Assembly: GCF_051014685.1 (NCBI RefSeq)
Contig: NC_135060.1
Span: 9,858,001-9,922,000 of the forward strand
Direction of reading: 5' to 3'
DNA from: Ptiloglossa arizonensis
Taxonomy: Eukaryota > Arthropoda > Insecta > Hymenoptera > Colletidae
Length of the DNA: 64,000 bases
A program made the position numbers and the translations under genes. The notes under the pieces are model-generated. The model made no database searches. It was not told where the DNA came from and saw nothing but the letters and a program-made list of their open reading frames with translations. Below, piece after piece: positions 13,203 to 25,188 of this stretch. Every line of letters begins with the position of its first letter. The first letter of the stretch is position 1.

Positions 13203-13208
13203 GTGAGA

Positions 13209-14082
13209 TTTATTTTTTATCCTCCTCTCCATCCCGCACCCCTTCCTTCGGTTATACAGCCGTTTCCATATCCGAGAGGCGAGCCGTGTTTCGCTGACAA
13301 ATAATGACTATCGCCGATGAAAATGCAGCTTCCACGCGCTCGTAACTTCCACGATCGATGGTTTTCGTAGAAACTTGCTTCCCTGGCCGGAAAAAGAGAA
13401 AACTTCACGGTGGGTGATCAGACTCTGGTAGCCACCGCGAATGAAGAAGCGACTCTTTTGTAGTCGCGGGAATTTATGGACCGTTCGATACTGGGTACTT
13501 TGTCAAAGAACCGAAGGTGTAAAATTATCGCCAACTTGTTCCGCGTGCAGAGAACGGAGAAATTTTTTGCGAACATTGTGTACTTAAACAATGCGTGGCG
13601 ATAGTCGGAGAGCCAGCAAGATAAAAACGAAGAGTCCTCGATTACTCGTCCGTGGCTAAGCGGAAATGTAGAATTACTTTTTTTCGAACGATAATTACCG
13701 CGATACTGGAGCTTGAAGAATTTTATTTCCGACTCGATAGAATAATTTCCTTCTGAAAATTTCATTCGTTACCGTTAATTCGTACCTCGTGATAACGAAG
13801 TTTAGATTGACACTTCCGATTCGAATCGACATCTTTCTTTTCCTTTTTGCTCGTTCGCCGGGTAAATTTCTGATCATCGGAATTTATAAATCGTTTCCGT
13901 ACGACGAATGAAAAATAAAGAAGAATATAGAGAGAAACTAGAAAATGGCTCTTTAATTTGTTCAAGTATGATGCGTAGATTTTTCTACGCGAATATGGAA
14001 AAATTTACGCACACCCTTATAAATTGCAATGTTAAGTATACTCGGAATCTTATCGATATTGAATTATTCATCCCCCAAAGTA
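13209..14082. other. Gene-free stretch
   Basis: A pyrimidine-rich, C-rich patch (13215-13260) follows the donor at 13203. The rest is AT-rich with short opposed frames. No gene, RNA or repeat was recognised before the MITE at 14083. Confidence 0.5.
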
Positions 14083-14215
14083 TTGGATTGTTCGGAAAGT
14101 GATTTCGTTTTCCAAAATGGAGAGTATATAATTCAATAAAATATTTCTACACTCTAAAAGAATCGTGTTTCGTTTTCACCAAAAAAAAAACGAAATGTCT
14201 TTCCAAACCTACTAA
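14083..14215 (-). mobile_element. Mariner-type MITE, copy 1 (about 133 bp)
   Basis: Flanked by TA dinucleotides (14081-14082 and 14216-14217). The left end, TTGGATTGTTCGGAAAGTGA followed by TTTCGTTTTCC, is the reverse complement of the right ends of the copies at 17110 and 37037. The interior carries AAATGGAGAGTATATAAT and a TACACTCTAAAAG block, again in inverted orientation relative to the other two. The right end is diverged (CGAAATGTCTTTCCAAACC). TA target duplication and these ends are typical of mariner; the element is too short to encode transposase. Confidence 0.85.
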
Positions 14216-14477
14216 TATTTCGAACGATTATCGCTAAACTTCAACTTGTTACTTCCAGTCGGTGATACGTCTCACGTTCAATACTTCAGTTCACCTTAAT
14301 GATTATTCCAGCAGAGTTCGGTCGAATTTAAGAAGAAACCCTCGAATTTCGCTCGTCCTTCGACGCCCAGCACGTTTCCAGGATCATGGTACCTTCGTTC
14401 GGGTCGCGTCGAACTTTCAAGAGCGATAAAAATTTCCATTTACACCCTCTGTCTGAACTACAAGTGGAAATTCCATT

Positions 14478-14540
14478 TTCAGTTCTTTTTTGTCTTTTTT
14501 TCTAGATTTAACTCGCGGTCCGGGGGATTCCGCGAAGTCG
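14478..14540 (+). promoter_or_regulatory. Strong splice-acceptor-like tract with possible 35-nt exon
   Basis: TTCAGTTCTTTTTTGTC followed by T's and CTAG ends at 14505, a textbook polypyrimidine tract plus AG. GTAACT at 14541, after TCG, is a usable though not ideal donor, enclosing 35 nt that are GC-rich. One frame has an immediate stop (ATT TAA). A non-coding exon or chance are both possible. Confidence 0.2.
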
Positions 14541-14865
14541 GTAACTTTTACGGGGAAAATTTGTCCCCGGTCGATCGATGAATTATTAATCCAGCAACAT
14601 TCGGAGCAGCGACGATTGGGATTGTCCTTCGCTTCGTATCCAGCTGTCAGGTTACGTCTGTCATTATCCGTTCGGTCGTGCATCAATACCGAGCCACAAA
14701 CGGCTCTGTTTTATTCATAAACTGTTTACCTGTCTACGGTGAACGAACTCGGGTGAATCGGCGGATCGATCGAAGGATACGGCCAGACCGGGCGTCTTAT
14801 CGGCGAAACGGAATCGAACGTTAGCCGGAGGGCGAGCCTCGAGTCAAATTACGAAAGTTTTAATT

Positions 14866-15060
14866 GGCGGAGCAATTAATTTTCCCGTAAATTAATTAAA
14901 ATAATATCGGTCTCCTTTGACCGCGGCGGCAAAGTAGCTGCCGCCTCTCACGGGCTGGGTTGCTTTCCTTTCGCAACGCGATGTATTTCTTTTTCTAATT
15001 AACCGTGGCCCGGCCCGGCCCGTCATTCGTTGTTCCTCATTTCCTTGGACCAATTCAGAG
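14866..15060. promoter_or_regulatory. Candidate conserved regulatory element
   Basis: Dense TAATTA/TTAATT homeodomain-type cores (AATTAATTTTCCCGTAAATT, then AATTAAAATAATATC) stand next to a GC-rich block with the hairpin GGCGGCA...TGCCGCC and a CCCGGCCCGG repeat. Sharply alternating AT and GC blocks without a reading frame are common in conserved enhancers of insect developmental genes. The call is inferred from texture only. Confidence 0.25.
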
Positions 15061-16260
15061 TGGTTGTCGTTCGGGGTTTCCTTGAAAGCTCCTGGATTTA
15101 TTAAGGCAACTGCAGCGTTCCGAATTTCGCTCTGTTCCTACCGATTGTATCCCCGTTGGTTAATTAATAGTTCCATTTGGATATACGGTGTTGGTTAATT
15201 CACGGTAAGGCCTAACGACAGAATCATTTTTTTCGTTAACGAGCGAGTCGCGATTGTTCGATGCATTCATCGTTTACGAGGTGTCTGTTACGTAAGGCGA
15301 ATGTAATCGAAGATCGGTTTGAAGTAACTAGTTACGGATAGTAATTTTTATTTTTCATAATTTTTGATCGTAGCGAGTAGACGGGTGTAACTTTAGGGAC
15401 GTGGTCGAGTTTCAGATCCGCATTGTCGATAGTTTTCAAGAAATTAATTTTTAACTTAGAGAAGCAGGAAGAACGTGCAGAATTCAATACCACGGTGTCT
15501 ACGACAGCTGTGAAACAAATGGCGGTTCGATGGGTTGTAAATACATTTATACGCGTATTTGCCTGGAGCTTCGTAGAATTGAATTTCAAAACGGACGTTT
15601 GCAAAAAGGAGCACGTCCGATAAATTTTCAAAACCGGATTCCATCTTAGCGGTGGAAAACACAAAAGGAGCCTCGTTCTATGTTTTAAACTTATTTTGAA
15701 TTAAGGAATCGTTTTCTCTTTTCGGTTATGGAATAAATTATCGGACACCATGGTACGCGAAACTTTGAGATTTATGAAGCATTCAGTTCACTTAACATAT
15801 TCGTGGCTCGCGTCTTCCTTTTCGTCGTGACGCGCGAAAAAATCCCTCGTAAGGGAGAAATCGCAATGAATATAAATAGATATTTTCCAAACGTGTGGTT
15901 TCCACGTTCGAATAAACGAAATAAAGATACATTCCCGCCAGAATGATTTATGGCTTGTTAATATTTTACCTGATTACGAAGAAGAGCCGAACCGTCTCGT
16001 CAAATATTGATATCATTTAACCCGGATAATAATACATTCGGGTTATATTTCGCGAAGAGAATATCCTTCGAACAATTACGGCAAATGATCGATTTCCTCG
16101 ACAAGAGGACCGTTCTTTATTCGACGGGTCAACTGTATGAAAATATAATACCTTTGTTTATTGAATTAAATTTGTATTCTTTATAACCGTTTCGAACGGA
16201 ACGACTTCTCGCATCGTCGAGTATTAAATTATTCTCGACGTTGAAAGGTCAACTTCGTGG

Positions 16261-16290
16261 TATAAAAGGTCTTCTAGTTTCGATCACTTC
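16261..16290 (+). promoter_or_regulatory. Possible TATA-box core promoter
   Basis: TATAAAAG at 16261-16268 is a consensus TATA box. TCACTT, close to the arthropod initiator TCAGT, lies with its A at 16286. The spacing of about 25 bases is a little short. There is no recognised coding sequence downstream before the MITE at 17110, so this could be chance or the start of a non-coding transcript. Confidence 0.15.
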
Positions 16291-17109
16291 TATCGTTCTC
16301 TCGATGTTCAACTACCACCAAGGTTTCTCTACATCACTCTGTTTAGTTCACTTCCTATTCAGTTGATTCTATACGTTCGTATCGTATCGTTGCAATTAAC
16401 TTCTGGTATTGTGTTTAATTGATACGTAGTAATCATCGATAGAGAAGTAAGCGTAAACTTTGTTGTTTTCGCGTCAAGTATCGGGATCACACTGACTAGA
16501 AAATCGGTAAGAGAATGATGTCTCTGAACGGATTCACTAGGAAAAAGATATTACGAGAAATTGGAACACCTGCCGTTTGAAGGGACCGGAAGACTGGTTG
16601 CGAAATACACAAAAGCTTAAATAGAACTTAATTAGAGAATTCGAGGCGGCGAAGCACTTTTTCTCCGTTAAAAGAGGACACGGTTCTCGTGTCGCAACAA
16701 AATGCAAGTACCGACTAAGAGCGCGTCGTATCGTGGTTTAATTGGAGCGGAATTAATGTTCGCCGTGGTTAAATGTAAATGAAGACGACATAGTTGCGAG
16801 CGAATCGTCTTTTGGTTTTGTTTCCCGTTACGTACTGCCTTTCAAATATCCTTACTGCCGCTGTTCTTGTCTTTGGACAAACTATACGTTTGAACGTTGA
16901 ATCCAAATTCTGCAGAAATTGTAAAAAAATAATTCTTGGACGTATCGTTGACGCGCAATTCTTTCGAAATAGTCGAAGTCAGCTCTTGGTTAATCAGTCT
17001 TGAGGTATTTGATAATTTGAAAAATTCTACGTTGGTAATCTTTTATCCTCGAAGTATTCGTTTACTTTTAAAACGAGGTTTTTTTGTACCATTATTGAAA
17101 GTAAAACTA

Positions 17110-17240
17110 TTAGGTAGTTCGGAAAGTCATTTCGTTTTCTTTGGTTAAAATGAAACACAATTTTTTTAGAGTGTATAAACATTTTATTAAATTATATATT
17201 CTCCATTTTGGAAAACGAAATGAATTTTCGAACAGCCCAA
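17110..17240 (+). mobile_element. Mariner-type MITE, copy 2 (about 131 bp)
   Basis: TA flanks at 17108-17109 and 17241-17242. The left end TTAGGTAGTTCGGAAAGTCA continues as TTTCGTTTT, and the right end CGAACAGCCCAA is its inverted counterpart. The interior has ATGAAACACAATTTTTTTAG and TATATTCTCCATTTTGG, matching the 37037 copy directly and the 14083 copy in reverse. It is non-coding. Confidence 0.9.
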
Positions 17241-17503
17241 TATAATTCTCGAATTAAAACTGTAGTGTACTCGACAACGATGCATGGCAGTGCAGAGGAA
17301 TGAAATAATTGCTTTTAGAACGATGACAGATCGTGGATCGTGTTGGTTCGAATTATTTTTTGCAATTGTAATTTAATTACAGTTTTAAAATGTAATTTAG
17401 AATTTATTTACAATTTACAGTTAACGCTACAAATCGGAAGGTGTTAAACCTCGAAACTATTAAACGGTAATCGTGGCAAATGATACTGTTTGAGTCTACG
17501 AGC
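17241..17503. other. Short AT-rich spacer
   Basis: AT-rich sequence with repeated AATTTA/TAATTA words between the MITE and the next possible element. Nothing else is visible. Confidence 0.5.
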
Positions 17504-18512
17504 TGTACATGGTGTCCTTCGGATAAATGTCCCGAAGTTTCGACTGCATTGTAACTAGCTCTCTTGTGGGGATTTGATGACGCACTGTTACAGTTCAGTG
17601 AGAATCAGTATCAGTGCACTATTGGACTCCCAAAGAAGCTTACTATAATACAATACTGTCGAAACGTGGGGACACTTTTCCAAAAGTAAGCTTCAAAGTG
17701 TATCAACCTCGATGTATTGGTAACAGCCTAATTGACAGGGCCGCGTTAAATCCTGTGAGATACATTTACTCTAAGAGTGTACAGGAATATCTGTACACGT
17801 TGTATCTACCGAAAGCTTTCACCAAAAAGAATCGAGATTTTGTTCTTCTCGACGGATATCAAAATTACTAACTTTAAGTCCATTTTTAACACGTTCGCTC
17901 TACTCGTAAACAATGATGGGCCATAAACCTCTCGCGCCAGACTCGTTTCGACCCACATACGACTCAGCGTACTCTTGAATCAAAACCGCCATAACTAAAT
18001 TGAAACCTTTATGCGTTTACGGTGTACGGAAAAATAAAAAATACGCTAGAATGCACACCCATTGTGCGCACTTATGCAAAATAAGGTATTACCTTATTTT
18101 ATAAAATATTCTTCATACATTTTCCATGGTAATACATGCCTTAAACGTATAAAACCGCAGTATAGTAGTGCTAAACACGTGAGTTAACAAACATCCAGTG
18201 CGTCTAAGGTGTACCTATCTAGTTTTCGTATAAAAAATGGCACTTTATGATTACCATTTCATTTAGACGGATGGGAAATTAACGTGTCATTGATGAAATT
18301 GATTCGAGTTTCTACGAAAAAGTCGTGAAAAATTGTGAGAAAAGATTAGTGATTTGTAAAAAAATTCGAGGCGGCCATTTGGAAGATATCTTGTTCCATT
18401 ATTAACTCCCAAGTTAGTACTATAAATAAAAAAAAAATATCAAGATTACTCGAACCGTTTGAGTTTCATTCAAAAAGTAAATCGACCGGTGATGATTGGA
18501 ACACCCTACACA
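17504..18512 (+). mobile_element. Candidate TIR element of family A (about 1 kb), decayed or composite
   Basis: The right 174 bases (18339-18512) repeat the start of this window and end in CGACCGGTGATGATTGGAAC followed by ACCCTACAC. Upstream, TGTACATGGTGTCC at 17504 resembles the complement of that terminus (TGTAGGGTGTTCC), suggesting a left end, with the hairpin CTTCGG...CCGAAG just inside. A 24-base motif at 18261-18284 recurs inverted at 47901-47926 inside the smaller relative at 47773. An 85-codon frame (17614-17871) inside has no recognisable transposase motif. The right end is firm; the left end and the unity of the whole are tentative. Confidence 0.4.
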
Positions 18513-21500
18513 ATAATATATACCGGTATCGAGGGTTATCCGCGCGCGCAATATTGTAAAATTTATCGAATATTCGGATTGACTCTACGGAAACAATTGT
18601 AAATATAATATAGAAATAAAACAATAAAAAAAATTCGTTTACCGAGAACGTGCGAGAAATTCGATCGCGCCGAAACATTCCCGGTCCCGACGATCGCGAG
18701 TACACCACGACGAACGAAACCGACCGAACGCGAACGGTGGGAAGGGACGTTAGAAATCCATTTTGCCGGGGATCAGAATAATATAGGCTGAGGGATTTAA
18801 ATAATAATGTAACTGGATCCCGTGCCGACGGTTTTCGCGCGTCGCAGCTTTCCGTCTCGCTACGATGTCCTCCTCCTCCTCCGGTTTGTCGGGACAAAGC
18901 AAATTTGCGAGATTGCGTTCCAACGAGCACGGGGACACGGTCGCGCGCGGGCGGGCGTTCACGAAGACGAAATGGCCGGGGGTAAGGGTAGACGTGGGAT
19001 TAGAGCGTAGATGTCTGCACCGGAGGATGGTGGGCAAGGAACGCTCGAAGAAGATGGACGAAGCGGGAAGAAGCGGGAAGAAGCGAGGAAGAACGAGGAG
19101 CCCCGGTAAAGAGGCAAGTTCCATTCGCGGGCCACGCGACGGATGGGTCGAAGTTTTAAATGACTTCGGTATTAAAACTTTGATGGCATTTGTCAGTTTC
19201 CCGAGACTTCGCGAATTGTTTCGCAACTCTTAAGCCATTTTAAAGCGCCATTATTGACTGGTCGTTTCCGAGCGGCTCTGCTCCACCAGCCTCACCAACC
19301 GCCCACCCCCTTATTCGTTGTTTCAACGCCGAAAGTCCGCTCTAGACCACGCGGTACATTTTCTTCGCACCTGTTAACTCTATACGAGGTGCTTACGGTT
19401 GCCCGAGCATTGCCACCAATCGCGGTGTTAACCGTAGAAGCTCGAGATTCAATCGCGGACATCGTTCTTCCAAATCCGCGAAACTCGACTACCGTTTAAA
19501 CCGTTTTTCGAACCGTTATCTCGGCTCAACGACAATTTTTAATACCTTCCTTTCCTTTTTTCGTTACGCGCGACGATTGTACGATGAATTTTTCCCGCGA
19601 TCGATTTTACCTTTTATCTGAGGTATATAACACTCTTCAAAGTCGTACAGAATTCGGGGAACATTTTCTAACGAGCGACCGTTAAATAGTTTCGGTTCGC
19701 TCGATTAAAAGTTACCGATGGTATTTTTCTATTGTACACGGTACCTGCGTTGTCATTGATAGAGTGTCCATTCGTGGAAGAATGTACACTTTTGTTTGTA
19801 ATATCTAAAATTGTCTATCAAGGAATTAAAGGAATAAATAGAAGCTATGGAATATTCTGCAATATCTTTTACACTGTTGGGGGTTTCAGTTTCATTCGTA
19901 GCAGGTTTGGCCAATCGAAATCTGAAGGTGTATTAATTTTTCTGTACCTCCCCGGTCGATACACGTGGTTTTATCGCTCTCGAAAACTCGATCGAATAAA
20001 AACAATAGGCTACTGCACAGCTTTCCCCCCGACGTGTAAATAATAGAACGGAACGTGAGCAACCAAGGAGACGATTTGAGTGGCACCATTTAACTGTCCT
20101 TGGGCGCGCATTCATTTTACCCAGGAGACGCGCCCCTTTCCGCCTTGGCTGCACTTACACCTGCAAACGTGTCTGCCAGCATCCGTGACATTCGAGGTGG
20201 CAATCCTCCTGAGTAGTCCCTGGGTTCTAGGAGTCAACATGGATCGGTAGGAAGAACTTCTTCGTGGGCTTTAAATGGCAACGAGAAAGCGCATTAGCGA
20301 TAATTGCCCGTTTACGTCAACTTGCTCCACTCTATTTCGAGTGCAACCAGCGGAAGGTGAAATAATTGAATGGGAAATTAAAAAGGCAATTTCAGTTTCA
20401 TTATTGGCGCTACTATTGTTACGGCAATTGTTTGTAATTATCCACTGGGGATTAACACTTGTTACTCGATCAATTATTAGGTTGCGATACACGAAATACG
20501 CGTATATATTTCATTAACGATTATCTCTTGTAATTACCGTGTAATCGAACCATTGATTAATAATTGCGATTACGATCGCTACATAGCAAATCGACAGGTA
20601 CACCTCGATTCGAACCGTGTGGATTTTTACGTATATTGTTTTGATTATAATCCGGGAGAGTGAATATTTGATGCACAAATAATTTAACTAAATCTATGCA
20701 GAATATTGCACAAGGTGACCATAATATGCGGTATATGTACTCAATCGATTAATCCAGAAAAATAGTATAGAAATTTTTTACATTATTTTCGCAGATCGAA
20801 CTTCTGTAGTAACATCAATGCTGATAGAAATCTACGGGTACACAAAAATGAATGTCGAGCGCTTGAAATAAATTTTCCTTCGTCGATCTTTCCGTATCTC
20901 TAAAGTATTGCGTTTTCAATGGCCATGACTTAAGATTTTTATACGACGAGAATGACGAAAAGAACAGATACGGTGTGAAAAAAAGAAAAGAAAAGTGCTC
21001 AGTTTGATTTGAAAACAAGTGAAAGTGCATATTGCACGATACGAGTAGTGGTCCCGCATGGGAGATTCAACTCTTTCCTCCATGAATTTTTCGTACCTCG
21101 ACTTAGAAAAGAGCTGGAGCTTGTCTCATTTTCCAGAATCACTCTATATGAATATATTGCCTGTTACGACTAAGGTATATGATAACAATATTTTCTTTAT
21201 CGAACGTCATCGTTGTTAAAAATTATATTTATATTTGCATCGATCATTCACCGTTAATCGTAAAAAATTGACCGAAGAAAGTTTCTTCGCGCGCTAATGA
21301 AAAATTTGCAACGATTTCAAGGGAACGAAATACGCTACACGTAAAAGAAACACGCTATACGTAAAAGTCACGAAGCAACGAGTATCGACGGTACGTTGTA
21401 AGCGCGATTAGGGCGAAAAAACTACAACGACGAAAGGCAGACTGGAAAAAAGCCGAACGAACAATGGAAAATGGAAGAAAACACGGTATAAAGAAACGAA

Positions 21501-24500
21501 GGATTAATTCGAAAGATTTACAGCACGGCTCAGCCATTATCGCGTTTCGTCGGGTGGATAAGAGTTTGCCCTCCGGGCTTTTAATTCCCCCGCAGACGCC
21601 GCACCTTCTTCTCTCGCTTTTTTTTTTTTTTTCTTTTTTTCGACACTTGCCGCAGCCTTAACCCCTTAACCGCCTTAATGCGCCGGGTACGCGACGCTTC
21701 CGCCTGGTGTGTCTGACACTTAATTAGAACCGTTGTACTTGAAAACGGCGTGCTCAAAGGGCGTTCCCGCGAGGGAACTACAGAATCCTGTCGCCTGGCC
21801 GCAAGAAAATTCATCTCCGTTACGAAACTCGAATATTTTCCCGCGCCATTTGCACAACACTCTGACGAAGATCGACGTTCGATCGATGAATACCAAACGA
21901 ACGATTCCTGAGCGGTATTCACGGCGAACTTGAAACGAAGTGGTTTATTCCAACGATACAAAAATCTGATACAAACGTTGCTTTACAAAAACTACCTGTT
22001 TAAAATATATTCTTTGAAAATTATGAGATCAATAAGAACGATCGAAGGTTCGGTTTAAGAAAGTTTAGAAAAGTTTCTCGAGTACTTCGAGACGCAAGTC
22101 GAGATTCATTTCGAAAAAAATTCATTAAATCGAGATTCTTCCATCGATCGTTTTGAAAAATGTTCACCGAGCGATTAAAACGTCCGCTGATGTTTGAACG
22201 TTACGATCCGTTTCGGTATATGGTATTAATATTACGGGACATCTCGACTCTTCAATTGTATAAAATGTTCGCCAGTGAAATGAAATTCTACTATTTTACG
22301 GTTCTCAATTTGATCGCATCTTAACACGTGTATCCACTGGAACAGAATTTCCGCACATGTTATAAAATCTGAAATCCCGGGGAATATTCGGGTATACCTG
22401 CAGTTGAACGATAAAGTTATTTCACCGGGGGACATCATAATATAACGCGCACCAAAAGGCAGGAAATAAAAAGGCTTGAAATAGGAAATCACTTAAAGTT
22501 CCGTGAATCCTGAGACTGCTTCAAGAACGGAGGGTGCCAATGAAATTCTCAGACCGCGCGAAGTCTAGGAGCGGGCTTCAGTTTTACGAGCCATACCGAC
22601 AAAGCTTACAGACGATTCGACGTCCACCTTCTTCTCGACACTGAACGACTTTACTGTAGCAGTCTCCTTTTTCCACTTCCACCGAACGTACTTTGGTTAA
22701 AGAATCCTATTGGAAAAGTTTTTACGATTGGTTCGTTTGCGAGAGGTTCATATTGCTTCGCCAAAACTGCTCGACATAGGGAAACCCAAAGGACGTGAAG
22801 CGTTTCTCTTCGAATATAATTGCCAAATGAACGCAACGTTGTTAGTTTCTCGTACACAATTACATTCATTGCAACATTACCAATTAATGACATTCACGAA
22901 TGGCGGTGGATATATAACTCTCGAAAGATCGTTCGATGCTCGAGAAAAGAATATTGAACTTCCTTCGTTTGTACCCACAATGATTCGTAACGTAAAGGAC
23001 ACGTTCAGGAAGGCAAACTAATTTGCCTTCAGAAGTTACAAGAAAGAAGTCATCTGGACGCGCATTAATTCACGATGTAAAAGGTGATTTTAACGAGAGA
23101 ACATCCAACCAATTCACCTTTGAAAGTTACATAGAAGGAGCCTGACTTATCTTGTAAATAATACTCCAGAAATTCAAACCACGAAGCGGACGATTTCAAA
23201 ATTCTTCGAGAAAATATTGGGAAACACAATGTCGCGCGAGATGACATCGCTATTCTCGAGATGGGAAAACGAAGAGATTCTGGAATCGAAAAATAAACTA
23301 GAAGCTACAGTGTATCGATAGGTACGGGTATAGACAATTTACCGACAGTTTCAAGACCGCAGGGATCGAACTGACGATTCTCGATCCGCTCGATCAGATA
23401 TACATATAAGCACATTGCTATAGACTGGCAGGAGTCTATAGGCATCGTGGAACCCAATACGAACTACACTGGACCCATAGAACTCAAATCAGACAACTGG
23501 TTGGATTAGATACCAGCTAACCTAGATGCGTACAACAGGATGCAGCCGATGACGCATCCGCGGGTTTCAATGCACACCATTCCGAATCAGAGGTACTCAA
23601 TGCTGGAAACTTGAATATTTCCCGGATGTTGTTGTATCAGAGAAGATCGGTGCGTTCTAAGAGTCCCACAATTATCAAAAGATCCTGGATCGAAGATATC
23701 GAGTCAGATTCCAAGTATTTCGCAAACGTTTAAGAGTTCCAGAGACTTTGTCACCACAGAATCCTCTAACGGTCTTGGATTTTCCAGATGTTTCCCGGAA
23801 TCTCGTTGTTTCGAAGGTTCACGGGGTACCAGGTGGTCCAGAGGTTTAGAAGGGTTCCGAGGTATCAAGGATTTTAGGCTCTTCGACCCATAACTCCCTA
23901 AACTTCCTCTCCTTCGACAACCTCTGGGATTTCAAGACCTGCTTGATCCGCACTGAGTCCTATAAATGTTTCGATCATCTCCATCGAATGGTACGTACAA
24001 CCAAAACCTAAAAAGACGTTTTCCAAGTTAAGAGGACTATGTAAGAGAATACGAATCATTTCTGCTCGCTCCTAGATCTTCGAAAGCTGATGAAACATCT
24101 CGGTTCCGTACAGTACACGAATTAGTCCGTATTCGATCTTTCTCGTTAAGTTGTCCGGTCCCAATCCTCGTCGAACCCTTTCATCTTCATGGAATCTGTT
24201 ATTTAAAATTTACACTCGGATTCGTTTCTTTCCTCTTATTACATTTTATGTTCGCGTTTACGTTCACCAATCCTCGCAATTGTTCTACATTTTATGTACC
24301 CCAGTTTTTCATACACTTTCGTCTAGGCCTGCTTGTTTCGTTCGTTATTTTTTTTGTTCCTTCTCGGATTTATGTACGTATTCTCGGCTCGTCCATTTAT
24401 CTATAGCGGGGCTCCGGTCCTACAACACGTACGCAACTACGTACAACATCAGTGGAGTTTGGTTTGACAGGTAGTCTACCAGGCTGACATAAAGCTCACC

Positions 24501-25188
24501 ACCAAACACAGCTACCCGCACCGGCAGCTACGGGCGGCACCGGGCGAACTGCGGGCGACTTCGCGAGCGAGCACACGCAGAATTTGAATAATCTCCATTC
24601 AAAATTACGTCACGTACAACGAAATTGCGATGATTACGGAACTTGAGAATTTCCAGAGAATTCATCGTCAGGTTCACATTTCGCTGGACGCGGGCTGCGA
24701 TGTACGCTTCGTGTCGCAGCTACGCGCGACCCTCTGCGGAAAACTTCAAGCGAAATTGCGAGCAACTCTGTCCCATATTCCAAAAACGATCGCCGGTCTT
24801 TTGTTTTTTTTTTTTTGTTTTTTTTTCAACGATTTAACGTTTCCTAATTACGAACACGGACCCGTTGCCCGTGAAAACGTTTCACATTGCTCGACATTCG
24901 TAGCAGGCGACCCTTCACACTGCTCCTTCGTTTCTAAATTTTTCGACCTTAATTTATCGCATTGTACTCGCACACTGGGACAGAGTTATTATAGTAATTG
25001 CCGCAGAAACTGGGTTACGATATTTTAGCGACGATTCGTCGTTCGTGTGAAATTTTTGCGATAAAATGCGTCGGGATAAAAGTGACGCGGAACGTACGTC
25101 ATTAGCTGTAATTACTATTCAACGTGTCACGTAGAGAATCGGTGAACGTATAGGGTGGAACATCTATCTCGAGCGATTGAATTTTTTT
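18513..25188. other. Long gene-free stretch
   Basis: 18.8-19.2 kb is GC-rich, with a short GAAGCGGGAA tandem run at 19067-19090. 20.04-20.6 kb looks like regulatory DNA (listed separately). A T-rich tract lies at 21618-21649 and another at 24798-24828. A 20-bp two-copy repeat (ACGCTACACGTAAAAG/ACGCTATACGTAAAAG) lies at 21331-21370. The 22710-23021 frame (103 codons) has no recognised domain. 23.3-24.1 kb lacks open frames and is compositionally different (see findings). Confidence 0.4.
20040..20600. promoter_or_regulatory. Candidate conserved regulatory segment
   Basis: GC-balanced sequence with E-box-like CACCTG (about 20158), CACGTG-like words, and a GGGCGCG...CGCGCCC stem at 20102-20135 passes into a block with many ATTA/TAAT cores (GAAATTAAAAAGGCAATTTC, ATCAATTATTAGG, CATTAACGATTATC). 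It holds no convincing reading frame. The texture suggests an enhancer-like element; conservation cannot be tested from the sequence alone. Confidence 0.22.

Larger units (their letters stand above)
14216..17109. other. Gene-free stretch with regulatory-looking segments
   Basis: It contains a strong acceptor-like tract ending at 14505, a homeodomain-site-rich segment around 14866-15060 and a TATA-like box at 16261 (all listed separately). Remaining frames are short and unassigned. A GC-balanced patch at 14740-14840 and an AT-rich patch at 15.9-16.2 kb show nothing further. Confidence 0.45.

Noticed and set aside
12746..13297. 183-codon plus-strand open frame
   Set aside because: It crosses an A-rich run, a T-rich splice tract and the candidate microexon. 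The Lys-rich and Phe-rich segments are translations of low-complexity DNA.
17614..17871. 85-codon frame inside the 18 kb element as a transposase fragment
   Set aside because: No catalytic or helix-turn-helix motif was recognised and the frame is short.
21600..21655. Poly-T run that could be the poly(A) tail of a minus-strand retrocopy
   Set aside because: No coding remnant, target duplication or poly(A) signal is seen next to it; treated as a simple low-complexity tract.
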